Positions 29,693-38,725 of a stretch of 64,000 nt of DNA are shown one piece after another; position 1 is the first letter of the stretch; each line of letters starts with the position of its first letter. The DNA comes from Azoarcus sp. GTDB taxonomy: Bacteria > Pseudomonadota > Gammaproteobacteria > Burkholderiales > Rhodocyclaceae. The stretch is from the NCBI GenBank assembly GCA_020725025.1, contig DYFV01000004.1:1-64000 (forward strand), in the 5' to 3' direction. The position numbers and the translations under genes are program-made. Under the pieces are notes generated by a model. The model had not been told where the DNA came from. It did no database searches and saw nothing but the letters and a program-made list of their open reading frames with translations.

Positions 29693-31138
29693 ATGCCCCG
29701 CCACACGAAGATCGTCGCCACCCTCGGCCCCGCCTCCTCGGACCCCGCCGTGCTCGAACGCATGGTGCATGCCGGCATCGACGTGGTGCGCATGAACTTC
29801 TCCCACGGCAAGGTCGAGGACCACGTGGCGCGCGCCGAGGCGATACGCCATGCGGCGGGTTGCGCCGGGCGGCCGGTGGGAATCCTGGCCGACCTGCAGG
29901 GCCCCAAGATCCGGGTCGGGCGCTTCGAGAATGGACGGGTCACGCTCACCCGCGACGCGGAGTTCGTGCTCGACGCCAAGTGCGAGCTCGGCAACAACGC
30001 GCGCGCGGGCCTGGACTACAAGGATCTCCCGCGCGACGTGAAGCCGGGCGACGTGCTGCTGCTCGACGATGGCCGCATCAAGCTGGGCGTGGAGAAGGTC
30101 GTGGGGAGCCAGATCCACACCCGGGTCCGGGTGGGTGGCGAGCTCTCCGACAACAAGGGGATCAACCGCCAGGGGGGCGGGCTCTCCGCGCCGGCGCTGA
30201 CCGCCAAGGACATGGAGGACATCCGCACCGCGGCCCGCATCGGGGTGGACTTCCTGGCGGTGTCCTTTCCCAAGAGCGCGGCCGACATGTACATGGCGCG
30301 ACAGCTCCTGCGCGCGGCGGGCGCGGAGGCGCTGCTCATCGCCAAGATCGAGCGCACCGAGGCGGTGGCCAACCTCGACGAGATCCTCGACGCCTGCGAC
30401 GGCATCATGGTCGCGCGCGGCGACCTGGCCGTGGAGGTCGGCGACGCCGCGGTGCCGGCCTTGCAGAAGAAGATGATCCGCGCCGCCCGCGACAAGAACA
30501 AGCTCACCATCACCGCCACCCAGATGATGGAGTCGATGATCGCCAGCCCGGTGCCCACCCGCGCCGAGGTGTCCGACGTGGCCAACGCGGTGCTCGACGG
30601 GACCGACGCGGTGATGCTCTCGGCCGAGACGGCCACCGGCCGCTACCCCGTCGAGGTGGTCGAAGCCATGAGCCGGGTGTGCCTGGAGGCGGAGAAATCC
30701 GCCGAGGTGACCCTCGACCGCGACGTCCTCGACCGGGTGTTCACCCGCATCGACCAGTCGATCTCCATGGCGGCCATCTGGACCGCCTGGCACCTCAAGG
30801 TGAAGGCCATCGCCTCCCTCACCCAGACCGGCTCCACCGCGCTGTGGATGAGCCGCCTGAACAGCGGCGTGCCGATCTACGCGCTCACCCCGGAAGTGGC
30901 CGCCCACAACCAGATGACCCTCTACCGCGAGGTCTTCCCGCTCCTCATGTCCCAGACCCACCAGGACCGGGATTTGCTCCTGTGGGAGGCCGAGCAGGTT
31001 CTGCTCGACCAGGGCGTGGTCGAGCGCGGCGACCTGATCGTGCTCACCATCGGCGAGCCGATCGGCGCCGCCGGCGGCACCAACACGCTGAAGATCGTGC
31101 GGGTCGGCGAGCACCCGCCCCCCGATAGCGCCCTATAG
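29693..31138 (+). CDS. pyk: Pyruvate kinase
   Basis: A 481-aa enzyme. It begins MPRHTKIVATLGPAS. The active-site region has IAKIERTEAV and MVARGDLAVEVG, and the signature ITATQMMESMI is followed by a C-terminal allosteric domain. It converts phosphoenolpyruvate and ADP to pyruvate and ATP. TAGAAT near 29651 is a possible -10. Its presence between Calvin-type pgk and fba genes links carbon fixation output to pyruvate. It is divergent from the large GGDEF-EAL gene with 186 bp between the starts. Confidence 0.96.
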   Translation: MPRHTKIVATLGPASSDPAVLERMVHAGIDVVRMNFSHGKVEDHVARAEAIRHAAGCAGRPVGILADLQGPKIRVGRFENGRVTLTRDAEFVLDAKCELGNNARAGLDYKDLPRDVKPGDVLLLDDGRIKLGVEKVVGSQIHTRVRVGGELSDNKGINRQGGGLSAPALTAKDMEDIRTAARIGVDFLAVSFPKSAADMYMARQLLRAAGAEALLIAKIERTEAVANLDEILDACDGIMVARGDLAVEVGDAAVPALQKKMIRAARDKNKLTITATQMMESMIASPVPTRAEVSDVANAVLDGTDAVMLSAETATGRYPVEVVEAMSRVCLEAEKSAEVTLDRDVLDRVFTRIDQSISMAAIWTAWHLKVKAIASLTQTGSTALWMSRLNSGVPIYALTPEVAAHNQMTLYREVFPLLMSQTHQDRDLLLWEAEQVLLDQGVVERGDLIVLTIGEPIGAAGGTNTLKIVRVGEHPPPDSAL

Positions 31139-31271
31139 TGAAGAAGGGAGCCGCTTCGCAGCATATGCCGGCTCCCTGTAGAATCGTGGTCATTTTGCCG
31201 CCGCGCCCCGGGCTGCGGGCGGCGCACGCCGCGACCGGCGCGGCCACCGACCGGACTTTCAGGAGAGTTCC

Positions 31272-32336
31272 ATGCCCCTCGTATCCATGCGCCAACTGCT
31301 CGACCATGCCGCGGAGAACGGCTACGGTCTGCCCGCCTTCAACGTGAACAACCTGGAGCAGGTCCAGGCCATCATGGAGGCTGCCGCCGAGTGCGACAGC
31401 CCGGTCATCATGCAGGCCTCGGCCGGTGCCCGCAAGTACGCCGGCGAGGCCTTCCTGCGCCACCTGATCGACGCCGCCATCGAGGCCTACCCGCACATCC
31501 CCGTGGTGATGCACCAGGACCACGGCCAGTCGCCCGCCGTGTGCATGGCCGCGATCCGCTCGGGCTTCTCCAGCGTGATGATGGACGGCTCGCTCGAGGA
31601 AGACGGCAAGACTCCGTCCTCCTACGAGTACAACGTGGCGGTCACCCGCGAGGTGGTGAAGTTCTCCCACGCCATCGGCGTCACCGTGGAAGCCGAGCTC
31701 GGCTGCCTCGGCTCGCTCGAGACCGGCCAGGCGGGCGAAGAGGACGGCGTGGGCGCCGAAGGCACCCTGGACCACTCGATGCTGCTCACCGACCCCGACC
31801 AGGCCGCCGACTTCGTGAAGGAGACCGACTGCGACGCACTCGCCATCGCCATCGGCACCAGTCACGGCGCTTACAAGTTCACCCGCAAGCCCACCGGCGA
31901 CATCCTCGCCATCGAGCGCGTGAAGGCCATCCACGCCCGCATCCCCAACACCCACCTGGTGATGCACGGCTCGTCCAGCGTGCCGCAGGAGCTCCTCGAG
32001 ATCATCCGCCAACACGGCGGCGACATGAAGGAGACCTACGGCGTGCCCGTCGAGGAGATCCAGACCGCGATCAAGTTCGGCGTGCGCAAGATCAACATCG
32101 ACACCGACATCCGGCTCGCCATGACGGGGGCGATCCGCAAGTTCTTCGTCGAGAACCCGTCGAAGTTCGATCCGCGCGAGTACCTCAAGCCCGCCCGTGC
32201 GGCGGCCAAGGAGGTGTGCAAGGCGCGCTTCGAGGCCTTCGGCTGCGCCGGGCAGGCCGGGCGCATCAAGCCGGTGCCGCTCGATCGCATCGCCGCCCGC
32301 TACAAGTCGGGCGAGCTGCGCCAGGTCGTGCGCTGA
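31272..32336 (+). CDS. fba: Fructose-bisphosphate aldolase, class II Calvin type (cluster A copy)
   Basis: A 354-aa zinc-dependent aldolase, the usual length of the Calvin-cycle subtype. Zinc ligands lie in [11 protein letters not shown], the acidic [12 protein letters not shown] loop and [10 protein letters not shown], while [11 protein letters not shown] and [11 protein letters not shown] complete the phosphate site. It joins dihydroxyacetone phosphate with glyceraldehyde 3-phosphate or erythrose 4-phosphate. AGGAGAG precedes the ATG, and TAGAAT near 31177 may be its -10. The second copy, of identical length, begins at 45957. Confidence 0.96.
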   Translation: MPLVSMRQLLDHAAENGYGLPAFNVNNLEQVQAIMEAAAECDSPVIMQASAGARKYAGEAFLRHLIDAAIEAYPHIPVVMHQDHGQSPAVCMAAIRSGFSSVMMDGSLEEDGKTPSSYEYNVAVTREVVKFSHAIGVTVEAELGCLGSLETGQAGEEDGVGAEGTLDHSMLLTDPDQAADFVKETDCDALAIAIGTSHGAYKFTRKPTGDILAIERVKAIHARIPNTHLVMHGSSSVPQELLEIIRQHGGDMKETYGVPVEEIQTAIKFGVRKINIDTDIRLAMTGAIRKFFVENPSKFDPREYLKPARAAAKEVCKARFEAFGCAGQAGRIKPVPLDRIAARYKSGELRQVVR

Positions 32337-32439
32337 GCCTCCTCCGGCGGCTCCCGCGCGGAGCCGCCGCAACGCGCGCCATGGGCAGGGACGGGCGACT
32401 GCGTCATAATTCCAGCGTTCTCCCGATTGCGGCGCCGCC

Positions 32440-33108
32440 ATGTCCCGAAGCAACCTCAAACTCTCCGTCGCTTTCGACTTCGAGCTGCAGGCCCCGGAAG
32501 GCCTGCTGAACGGCGAGCACGAGGCGCTGTGCCGCGCCCTGAGCGACATCCTCGGGACGATGGTGCTACAGGGCATGCCCACCGTCACCGGCAAGCAGCT
32601 CGCCAAGGCCGGCATCTCCATCGTCTCGCACCACCACCACCTGTCGGTGGTGAACACGGCCGCGGCCGAGGTCCCGCGCGAGGTCCTGGTGGCAGCGGCA
32701 CCGCATCTCACCGATGCCGAGCTCACGGAGCTCGCCCATCGTGTTCGGGGCAAGCTCCCGCAGGCTGCCGCCGAGCAGGGGCGCTTCGCGCGACGGCATG
32801 CCCTCGCGCTGGTGAGCGACTTCCGCATGGTCCCTTGCACCGTCGTCGCCCGTCTCACCTCCGGTGAGGAAGGCCGGCTCGCGGCCAAGCTCAACCTCAC
32901 CAACGGCAGCGTGCTGGTGGACGAACGCGACCGCGGCAGGCGGCTGCAGGCGAACCAGGGACCGCTGCGCGTCGAGTGCGGCGAGCCGCCGCTGGCGTTG
33001 CCCGCCCAATGTGCCGGGCATACCTTGAGCGGACCGGTCATCGAGGTCGCGCTTGCGGCACTGGCCGGGCAGCGCGACCGCCTGATCGGACTCTGGCAAG
33101 GAGCTTGA
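32440..33108 (+). CDS. Protein of unknown function
   Basis: I do not recognise this 222-aa protein. It has no signal peptide or membrane segment. Notable parts are an N-terminal beta-like segment (LKLSVAFDFELQAPEGLL), a run of four histidines in SIVSHHHHLSVVN near residue 66, and two cysteines (C129 in MVPCTVV and C178 in RVECGEPP). The ATG at 32440 comes shortly after TCATAATT, a possible -10. It is two bases before the gamma-glutamylcyclotransferase-like gene, so the two are cotranscribed. Codon use and GC content match neighbouring genes. Confidence 0.7.
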   Translation: MSRSNLKLSVAFDFELQAPEGLLNGEHEALCRALSDILGTMVLQGMPTVTGKQLAKAGISIVSHHHHLSVVNTAAAEVPREVLVAAAPHLTDAELTELAHRVRGKLPQAAAEQGRFARRHALALVSDFRMVPCTVVARLTSGEEGRLAAKLNLTNGSVLVDERDRGRRLQANQGPLRVECGEPPLALPAQCAGHTLSGPVIEVALAALAGQRDRLIGLWQGA

Positions 33109-33110
33109 CC

Positions 33111-33530
33111 ATGCGCCATTGCTTCGCCTACGGCACCCTGATGTGCGAGGACATCATGCGCGCGGTCAGCGGCCATCTGCCGCCGCACGAACGGGCCGAG
33201 CTGGCCGACTATGCCCGCCATCCGGTCGTCGGCGAACACTACCCGGGCATCCGTCCGCGCCCTGGTGCCCGCGTCGCGGGCGTGCTCTATCGCGATCTCG
33301 GATCGACCGCATTGGCCCGCCTGGACGCCTTCGAAGGCGAGCAGTACCTGCGTCGCTCGGTGACCGTACGTCTCGCCGACGGCAGCGCAGTACCGGCCGA
33401 AACCTACGTCTTCAAGCCCCAGTACGCTCACCTCCTGGCCCCGGGAGACTGGGACTACGACGCTTTCCTGCGCTCCGGGAGAGGGGGCTTCGAGGCGCAA
33501 TACCTCGGCTACACCCGCCTGCCGCGCTGA
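33111..33530 (+). CDS. Gamma-glutamylcyclotransferase-family (AIG2-like) protein
   Basis: A 139-aa protein with the fold's substrate loop FAYGTLM (5-11) and the catalytic-acid segment LDAFEGEQYLR, where E75 is the expected general acid/base. Members release 5-oxoproline from gamma-glutamyl amines or glutathione fragments, but many small bacterial members have no proven substrate. AAGGAG sits just before the ATG, and the gene starts two bases after the unknown 222-aa gene. Confidence 0.82.
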   Translation: MRHCFAYGTLMCEDIMRAVSGHLPPHERAELADYARHPVVGEHYPGIRPRPGARVAGVLYRDLGSTALARLDAFEGEQYLRRSVTVRLADGSAVPAETYVFKPQYAHLLAPGDWDYDAFLRSGRGGFEAQYLGYTRLPR

Positions 33531-33592
33531 GCGCGAACTCGCGCCGCCCGCGCGGGTCGGACCAGTGACAGCACCGTATCGGAGTCTTCGCC

Positions 33593-33949
33593 ATGCCGTT
33601 TCCGTGGGCGCTCGCCTTCAAGGTCATTCCCTGGTCGGACGTGATCGCCGCCGCACCGGGGGTGGTGCGCAGCGCCCAGAAACTGTGGAAGCAGAGCGAG
33701 AATGGAGAGGCCCTTGCCACGACCCTGGCCGAGGCGCCGCCCGACGAGCGCGTCGCGCGCATGGAGGCGATGCTCGGCGAGTTGCAGGATCGGCTCGCCC
33801 ATCAGGCGGAGCTCGCCTCGGCGCTCGCGGAACAGAACCGCAAGCTCGTCGAGGCGGTGGAGGTGCTGCGTCAGCGCACCCGTGTCCTGTCGGTCGCGGC
33901 GGCCGTCCTCGCCGTCGGTGTGGTGACAGCCTTCCTCACCCTCGCCTGA
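33593..33949 (+). CDS. Small tail-anchored coiled-coil membrane protein, unknown function
   Basis: A 118-aa protein. The N-terminal part is amphipathic (FPWALAFKVIPWSDVIAAAPGVV). A long heptad-like helix (about residues 48-92, ARMEAMLGELQDRLAHQAELASAL) predicts a coiled coil, and the last 20 residues (LSVAAAVLAVGVVTAFLTLA) form one membrane segment. The topology is tail-anchored, with the coiled coil in the cytoplasm. Family and function are unknown to me. It converges on the heme-c diguanylate cyclase with a seven-base gap. Confidence 0.7.
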   Translation: MPFPWALAFKVIPWSDVIAAAPGVVRSAQKLWKQSENGEALATTLAEAPPDERVARMEAMLGELQDRLAHQAELASALAEQNRKLVEAVEVLRQRTRVLSVAAAVLAVGVVTAFLTLA

Positions 33950-33956
33950 GACTTCC

Positions 33957-35819
33957 TCAATAGGACTCCGCGTGACCTTCCCACATGTCGGCGGTGAAAC
34001 GCACGACGCGGTTGCGGCCGTCTTCCTTGGCGCGGTATAGCGCCACGTCTGCGAACTTGAGCGCCTGCCAGAAGGTTTCGCTGTCGTCCGGGAACATCGC
34101 CAGGCCGATGGAGATGGTCTTCTGGATCACCGCTCCGTTCACCTGCACCTTGAGCTGGGCCACCGCCGCGCGGATGTTCTCCGCCACCTTGCGCGCGCCG
34201 TCCGCGTCCGTGTCCTGCAGCACGATGAGGAATTCCTCGCCGCCGAAGCGGATCACCATGTCGGAGGCGCGCACGGAATTCTTCAGCACCCCGGCGAGCG
34301 CCTTGAGCACCGCGTCGCCCGCGTCGTGCCCGTGGGTGTCGTTCACCACCTTGAAGTAGTCGAGGTCGAGCACCATGATCGCCAGGCTGATGTTGCGCCG
34401 GCGCGCGCCGGCGATCAGCGTCTCGACGTACTCCTCCAGGAAGCGGCGGTTGTTGAGACCCGTCATCGCGTCGCGCAGCGAGGATTCGCGCAGCGTCTCG
34501 GTGAGCCGCTTGGCCTCCAGCACCGGCGCCATCTCGCGCACGTACACATGGACGTAGGGCATCTGCTCCTGCCACTTCACCACCTCGTCCTCCGGCACCA
34601 CCACCTGCACGACGCTGCCCACGGTGCCCGACTGCATGATGGGCACGCAGTAGTGGCGCCGGCGGGCTCCGTCGGCCGGCGGCTGGAAGGCGTAGCAGAT
34701 GCCCTCCTGCAGCAGGCCGTCGACCAGGTGGCCCGAGCGCTTGGCGCGGCACATGTCGTTGCGCGTGAGAATCTGCGGGTCGCACCAGCGGCACTCGCCG
34801 CCTGCCCGGCCGTCCACCTGCACCGGGATGAACTGGCGGTTGCCCGCGGCCTCGTAGATGGAAAACTCGGACAGCCCGAAGCGCTCGACGAGCACCCGTC
34901 CGAAGCGGTCGTAGATCTCCGCCTTGGTTTCGTCCTCCTCGATCGCCTGCTTGAAGCTCGACGCGTCGGCGAGTCCGTTGACCATGTCGATGGCGACCTC
35001 GAGCTGGTTCTCGTCCTGTCGCGGGCTGCGTCCGGTGAGTTGCACCACGCGGCCGCTGATGCGCGCCACGCCGTCGTCGAGGAAGGTCAGCAGGCTGTTG
35101 GTCTCGGCCGCGATCTTGCCGATCTCGTCGTCGGTACGCTGCTCGACGCGCCCCTTGAAGTCGCCCTTCAAGGCCCGGTGCACCGCCTTCTCCACCGCCT
35201 GCGCGGTATCGCCCACGGGCCGGATCAGGCGCCGCACCGCCAGGATGGCCAGGATCGAGAAGAACGCCACGGTGACCACGATACCGGCCACGGTGATGAG
35301 CGCCTGGCGCTTCAACTCCGCGAGCGACAGCTCGATGGTGACGGCGCCCAGCACCGTACCTTCGGCCACCTGGTGGCACTGCAGGCAGTTGGGGCGTCCA
35401 TGGGAGGAGGCCGCGAACGGAATGGTGCCGCGGAAGATCGCCTCGCCCTCCGCGTTGCCCAGGGTGTAGCGCGCCTTGCCGTCGGCGAGCACGAGCCGCT
35501 CGGTCTCGTCCGCGGCCATCTCGCGCGCCATGCCCTCGCCGAACTGCTGGTTCACGTGATTCGAGCGGATGACCCGCGCCGACAGCAGCCCCTGCACTTC
35601 CATGAGCCGTTCCAGGAACTGCTCCCGCTTGTCGATGATGCCGTGGATCATCGCCTCCGTTAGGTGCACCCGGACCATCTCGGCCGCCGTACGCACGTGC
35701 GCGGTCGACGATGCGATCGAGTAGCTGCGGAAAGCGTAGAGCGTAATGACCACCAGCATCACCAGGATGCCCAGCGTCACGCTGGCGAACAGCACGGTCA
35801 CCTTGCGATTCAGGTTCAT
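33957..35819 (-). CDS. Diguanylate cyclase with heme c-binding sensor, HAMP and cysteine-rich GAF-like domain
   Basis: A 620-aa membrane protein. TM1 (about 8-29) is followed by a periplasmic sensor of about 140 residues ending in C145-L-Q-C148-H149, a heme c attachment site. TM2 (about 172-195) and a HAMP linker (about 196-250) follow. A cytoplasmic domain (about 285-435) holds five cysteines (C343, C346, C357, C375, C391). The GGDEF domain has active-type GGEEF (526-530), with an RxxD inhibitory site (RASD) exactly five residues before it. The layout predicts redox or gas control of c-di-GMP synthesis. It is divergent from cbbM with 291 bp between starts. Confidence 0.88.
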   Translation of the reverse strand: MNLNRKVTVLFASVTLGILVMLVVITLYAFRSYSIASSTAHVRTAAEMVRVHLTEAMIHGIIDKREQFLERLMEVQGLLSARVIRSNHVNQQFGEGMAREMAADETERLVLADGKARYTLGNAEGEAIFRGTIPFAASSHGRPNCLQCHQVAEGTVLGAVTIELSLAELKRQALITVAGIVVTVAFFSILAILAVRRLIRPVGDTAQAVEKAVHRALKGDFKGRVEQRTDDEIGKIAAETNSLLTFLDDGVARISGRVVQLTGRSPRQDENQLEVAIDMVNGLADASSFKQAIEEDETKAEIYDRFGRVLVERFGLSEFSIYEAAGNRQFIPVQVDGRAGGECRWCDPQILTRNDMCRAKRSGHLVDGLLQEGICYAFQPPADGARRRHYCVPIMQSGTVGSVVQVVVPEDEVVKWQEQMPYVHVYVREMAPVLEAKRLTETLRESSLRDAMTGLNNRRFLEEYVETLIAGARRRNISLAIMVLDLDYFKVVNDTHGHDAGDAVLKALAGVLKNSVRASDMVIRFGGEEFLIVLQDTDADGARKVAENIRAAVAQLKVQVNGAVIQKTISIGLAMFPDDSETFWQALKFADVALYRAKEDGRNRVVRFTADMWEGHAESY

Positions 35820-35995
35820 CGATCCTCCGGCGGACAGAACGCGGCGCGTTGCCCCTTCTGACGAAACCGCCCACGGCGGGCAGTGCGGCAATTATGCCGG
35901 GAAACCAGTAGGGGAATTCGCGAACTAGTACCGATCCCCCGGTAATTCAGGCAACGCGCCGGCCGACACCACCCTTCGCCGAATCGCCGGCATAA

Positions 35996-36104
35996 GAAAT
36001 CTTTATTCAAAAGCATTAATTTATTTCAATTTTTCTTATATTAGCGACGACGTATAGTGCGCTCCAGGCATTCCGAATGCGTATCGCACAACGACCCGGA
36101 GGAG
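35996..36104 (+). promoter_or_regulatory. cbbM promoter region with candidate CbbR sites and ribosome-binding site
   Basis: The stretch 36001-36058 is strikingly AT-rich for this genome. It contains several T-N11-A elements of the LysR type and a TATAGT -10 (36053-36058); the -35 position is poor, as expected for an activated promoter. A strong GGAGGAG (36098-36104) precedes the cbbM ATG at 36111. CbbR binding is inferred from base composition and from the nearby cbbR gene. Confidence 0.5.
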
Positions 36105-36110
36105 CGTGTC

Positions 36111-37505
36111 ATGGCTGGAGATCAATCGAATCGCTATGCGAATCTGAAACTCGAGGAGGCCGATCTGATCGCCGGCGGCGAACACGTGCTCGTGGCCTAC
36201 GTCATGAAGCCGAAGGCGGGCTACGAGCCGCTCGCCACCGCCGCTCACTTCGCCGCGGAATCGTCCACCGGCACCAACGTCGAGGTTTGCACCACCGACG
36301 ACTTCACCCGCGGTGTGGACGCCCTGGTCTACGAGCTCGCGTCGCTTCCGGAAGGCGAGTTCCTGATGAAGATCGCCTACCCGATCGCGCTCTTCGACCG
36401 CAACATCACCGACGGGCGCGCGATGCTCGCCTCCTTCCTGACGCTCACCATCGGCAACAACCAGGGCATGGGCGACGTCGAGTACGCCAAGATGCACGAC
36501 TTCTGGCTGCCGCCCGCCTACCTGCGGCTGTTCGACGGCCCGTCGATGAACATCGCGGACATGTGGCGAGTGCTGGGACGTCCGCTCACCGACGGCGGCA
36601 TGGTGGTCGGCACCATCATCAAGCCCAAGCTGGGCCTGCGCCCCAAGCCCTTCGCGGACGCCTGCGAGATGTTCTGGATGGGCGGCGACTTCATCAAGAA
36701 CGACGAGCCCCAGGGCAACCAGGTGTTCGCCCCGCTCAAGGAGACGATGCGCCTGGTGGCCGACGCCATGCGTCGCGCCCAGGACAAGACCGGCCAGGCC
36801 AAGCTCTTCTCCGCCAACATCACCGCCGACGACCCCTTCGAGATGATCGCCCGCGGCGAGTACATCCTCGAGACCTTCGGCGAGAACGCCGACCACGTGG
36901 CCTTCCTGGTGGACGGCTACGTGGCCGGCCCGACCGCGGTGACCACTGCTCGGCGCCGCTTCCCGCGCCAGTTCCTGCACTACCACCGTGCGGGCCACGG
37001 CGCCGTCACCAGCCCCCAGTCCAAGCGCGGCTACACCGCCTTCGTCCTCTCCAAGATGGCGCGCCTGTCGGGTGCCTCCGGCATCCACACCGGCACCATG
37101 AGCTTCGGCAAGATGGAAGGCGAGGTGAAGGACCGCAACATCGCCTATATGCTCGAGCGCGACAGCGCCGAAGGCCCCTTCTACCATCAGGAGTGGCACG
37201 GCATGAAAGCGACCACGCCGATCATCTCGGGCGGCATGAACGCGCTGCGCCTGCCGGGCTTCTTCGACAACCTCGGCCACTCCAACATCATCCAGACCTC
37301 GGGCGGCGGCGCCTTCGGCCACAAGGACGGCGGGACCGCCGGCGCGATCTCCCTGCGCCAGGCGCAGGAAGCCTGGCGCGCCGGCGTGGACCTGGTCGAG
37401 TACGCCAAGGAGCACCGCGAGCTCGCCCGCGCCTTCGAGAGCTTCCCGCAAGACGCCGACTGCTACTACCCCGGCTGGCGCGAGCGGCTCGGCGTGCGCG
37501 ACTGA
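36111..37505 (+). CDS. cbbM: Ribulose-1,5-bisphosphate carboxylase/oxygenase, form II
   Basis: A 464-aa single-subunit RuBisCO. It begins [19 protein letters not shown] and matches the form II enzyme of Rhodospirillum rubrum along its length. The catalytic base lies in TIIKPKLGL (K171), and the carbamylated lysine is K196 in [10 protein letters not shown]; the 25-residue spacing equals K166/K191 of R. rubrum. It fixes CO2 onto ribulose 1,5-bisphosphate. Form II enzymes have low CO2/O2 specificity, so growth at high CO2 or low oxygen is implied. No small subunit and no cbbQ/cbbO lie beside it. It converges with cbbR, 18 bp apart. Confidence 0.97.
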   Translation: MAGDQSNRYANLKLEEADLIAGGEHVLVAYVMKPKAGYEPLATAAHFAAESSTGTNVEVCTTDDFTRGVDALVYELASLPEGEFLMKIAYPIALFDRNITDGRAMLASFLTLTIGNNQGMGDVEYAKMHDFWLPPAYLRLFDGPSMNIADMWRVLGRPLTDGGMVVGTIIKPKLGLRPKPFADACEMFWMGGDFIKNDEPQGNQVFAPLKETMRLVADAMRRAQDKTGQAKLFSANITADDPFEMIARGEYILETFGENADHVAFLVDGYVAGPTAVTTARRRFPRQFLHYHRAGHGAVTSPQSKRGYTAFVLSKMARLSGASGIHTGTMSFGKMEGEVKDRNIAYMLERDSAEGPFYHQEWHGMKATTPIISGGMNALRLPGFFDNLGHSNIIQTSGGGAFGHKDGGTAGAISLRQAQEAWRAGVDLVEYAKEHRELARAFESFPQDADCYYPGWRERLGVRD

Positions 37506-37523
37506 GCGCCCGCCCGGGGGCCG

Positions 37524-38501
37524 CTACTCGGCGGCCTCTCCCTTGGCACGGGACGGGCGCGACGCTCCGGACGCCCCGCCCGCTCCCTTGCCCTGCTTCA
37601 TGAGCTCGGCCCCCGGCCCCTGCAGGAACTCCAGCAGCGCCTCGGTGGCGAGCGAGATCGTCCGATCCGAGCTCACCAGCAGGTTCCACTCCCGCTCGAC
37701 CGGCGTATCGCGCACATCCAGGCGCGTGAGCCGCCCCATCTCCTCCTCCATCGCGAAGGTGTGATGGGACAGGAAAGCCACACCCATCCCCGCCATCGCC
37801 GCCTGCTTCAAGGTCTCGTTGCTGCCGAGCTCGTCCGCGCGCAGCGCCTTGACCCCGTGCGCCCGCAGATAGCGCTCCAGATTGGCGCGCGTCCCCGAGC
37901 CCTGCTCGCGCAGCAGCAGGCGCTCGCCGGCCAGTGCGCCGGGCGGGATGTTGCGCCGTCCGGCGAGCGGGTGATCGGGTGCGGCGACGAAAGAGATCAG
38001 GTGGCGCGCGAAGGGCACCCGCCGCAGCGGGAGCCCCGGCGGCGGCTCGCCCATGATGGCGAGATCGACGCGACGCTCCTTCAACAGCGCGGCCATCCCG
38101 GCCCGGTTCTGCACCTGCAGGCGAAAACTGATCTCCGGGTAGGCCCGCCCGAAAGCGGCCAGCAGGCGCGGCACGAAGTACTCCGCGGTGGTGATCGCCG
38201 CCACCTCCACCGTGCCCGAGGCCACCCCCTTGTGCGCCTTCAGCTCCACCTCCGCCAGATCCAGCGCATACAGCGCCTCGCGGGCCCGCCGGACCAGGAT
38301 GTCGCCCGCCGGCGTGAGCCGGAAGCCGCGCCTTCCGTCGAGCAGGATCTCGCCCACCGTCTCCTCCAGCTCGTGCACCTGCATGGAGATCGCCGGCTGG
38401 GTGACGTGGAGCAGGCGCGCGGCGAGGGTGAAGCTGCCGGTGTCGGCCACGGCGATCAGCGATCGAAGCTGCTTGATGGAGACGCGCTGGGTCAGTTTCA
38501 T
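37524..38501 (-). CDS. cbbR: LysR-family regulator CbbR
   Basis: A 325-aa LysR-type regulator. The N-terminal helix-turn-helix is TGSFTLAARLLHVTQPAISMQVHELE, followed by a two-lobed effector domain. Position between cbbM and the cbbY-fbp-prk block marks it as CbbR, which activates Calvin genes in response to metabolites such as RuBP, PEP or NADPH. The ATG at 38501 has AAGG seven bases upstream; a TTG at 38507 is the alternative. It is divergent from cbbY, the normal arrangement for autoregulation. The C-terminal tail after about residue 300 (GKGAGGASGASR) is low-complexity. Confidence 0.92.
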   Translation of the reverse strand: MKLTQRVSIKQLRSLIAVADTGSFTLAARLLHVTQPAISMQVHELEETVGEILLDGRRGFRLTPAGDILVRRAREALYALDLAEVELKAHKGVASGTVEVAAITTAEYFVPRLLAAFGRAYPEISFRLQVQNRAGMAALLKERRVDLAIMGEPPPGLPLRRVPFARHLISFVAAPDHPLAGRRNIPPGALAGERLLLREQGSGTRANLERYLRAHGVKALRADELGSNETLKQAAMAGMGVAFLSHHTFAMEEEMGRLTRLDVRDTPVEREWNLLVSSDRTISLATEALLEFLQGPGAELMKQGKGAGGASGASRPSRAKGEAAE

Positions 38502-38507
38502 CAGCAA

Positions 38508-38570
38508 ACCTTATAGAAGGCTAAAAGATATAGTTGCTTGAGCTTATTTTAGCGGGTCTTTATCTTTGTG
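38508..38570 (+). promoter_or_regulatory. cbbR-cbbY intergenic control region with LysR-type motifs
   Basis: This AT-rich stretch between cbbR and the cbbY block contains at least two T-N11-A elements: TATAGAAGGCTAA (38512-38524) and TTGCTTGAGCTTA near 38534. These are the pattern bound by LysR-type proteins such as CbbR. Where the divergent promoters start cannot be fixed by eye. The assignment rests on motif plus gene arrangement. Confidence 0.5.
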
Positions 38571-38635
38571 CCATACAAGACACCCACCGTGATCGCCCCT
38601 AGAGGCGACGCGGAAACGAACAGGAGGAGACCCCT

Positions 38636-38725
38636 GTGCCCCACGCGGCCCCGACCGGCACCGTCCACCCCATGCATTCCGCGTTGGCCATGCCCGGCCT
38701 CGCCGGGGAGCGCCGTCATGGCTGA
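38636..38725 (+). CDS. Possible 29-codon leader peptide overlapping the cbbY start
   Basis: A GTG at 38636, six bases after the excellent ribosome-binding site AGGAGGAG (38622-38629), opens a 29-codon frame starting MPHAAPTGTVHP. Its TGA (38723-38725) lies just inside cbbY, whose ATG is at 38718. Such an overlap would couple cbbY translation to this frame. cbbY also has its own GGGGAG seven bases before its ATG. The peptide resembles nothing I know, and the frame could be fortuitous. Confidence 0.35.
   Translation: MPHAAPTGTVHPMHSALAMPGLAGERRHG

Noticed and set aside
25838-31114. One continuous minus-strand reading frame of about 1750 codons across pyk
   Set aside because: The part beyond 29506 is the antisense of pyruvate kinase. 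GC-rich genes commonly leave an open antisense frame, and the CHASE-GAF-PAS-GGDEF-EAL protein has a natural start at 29506.
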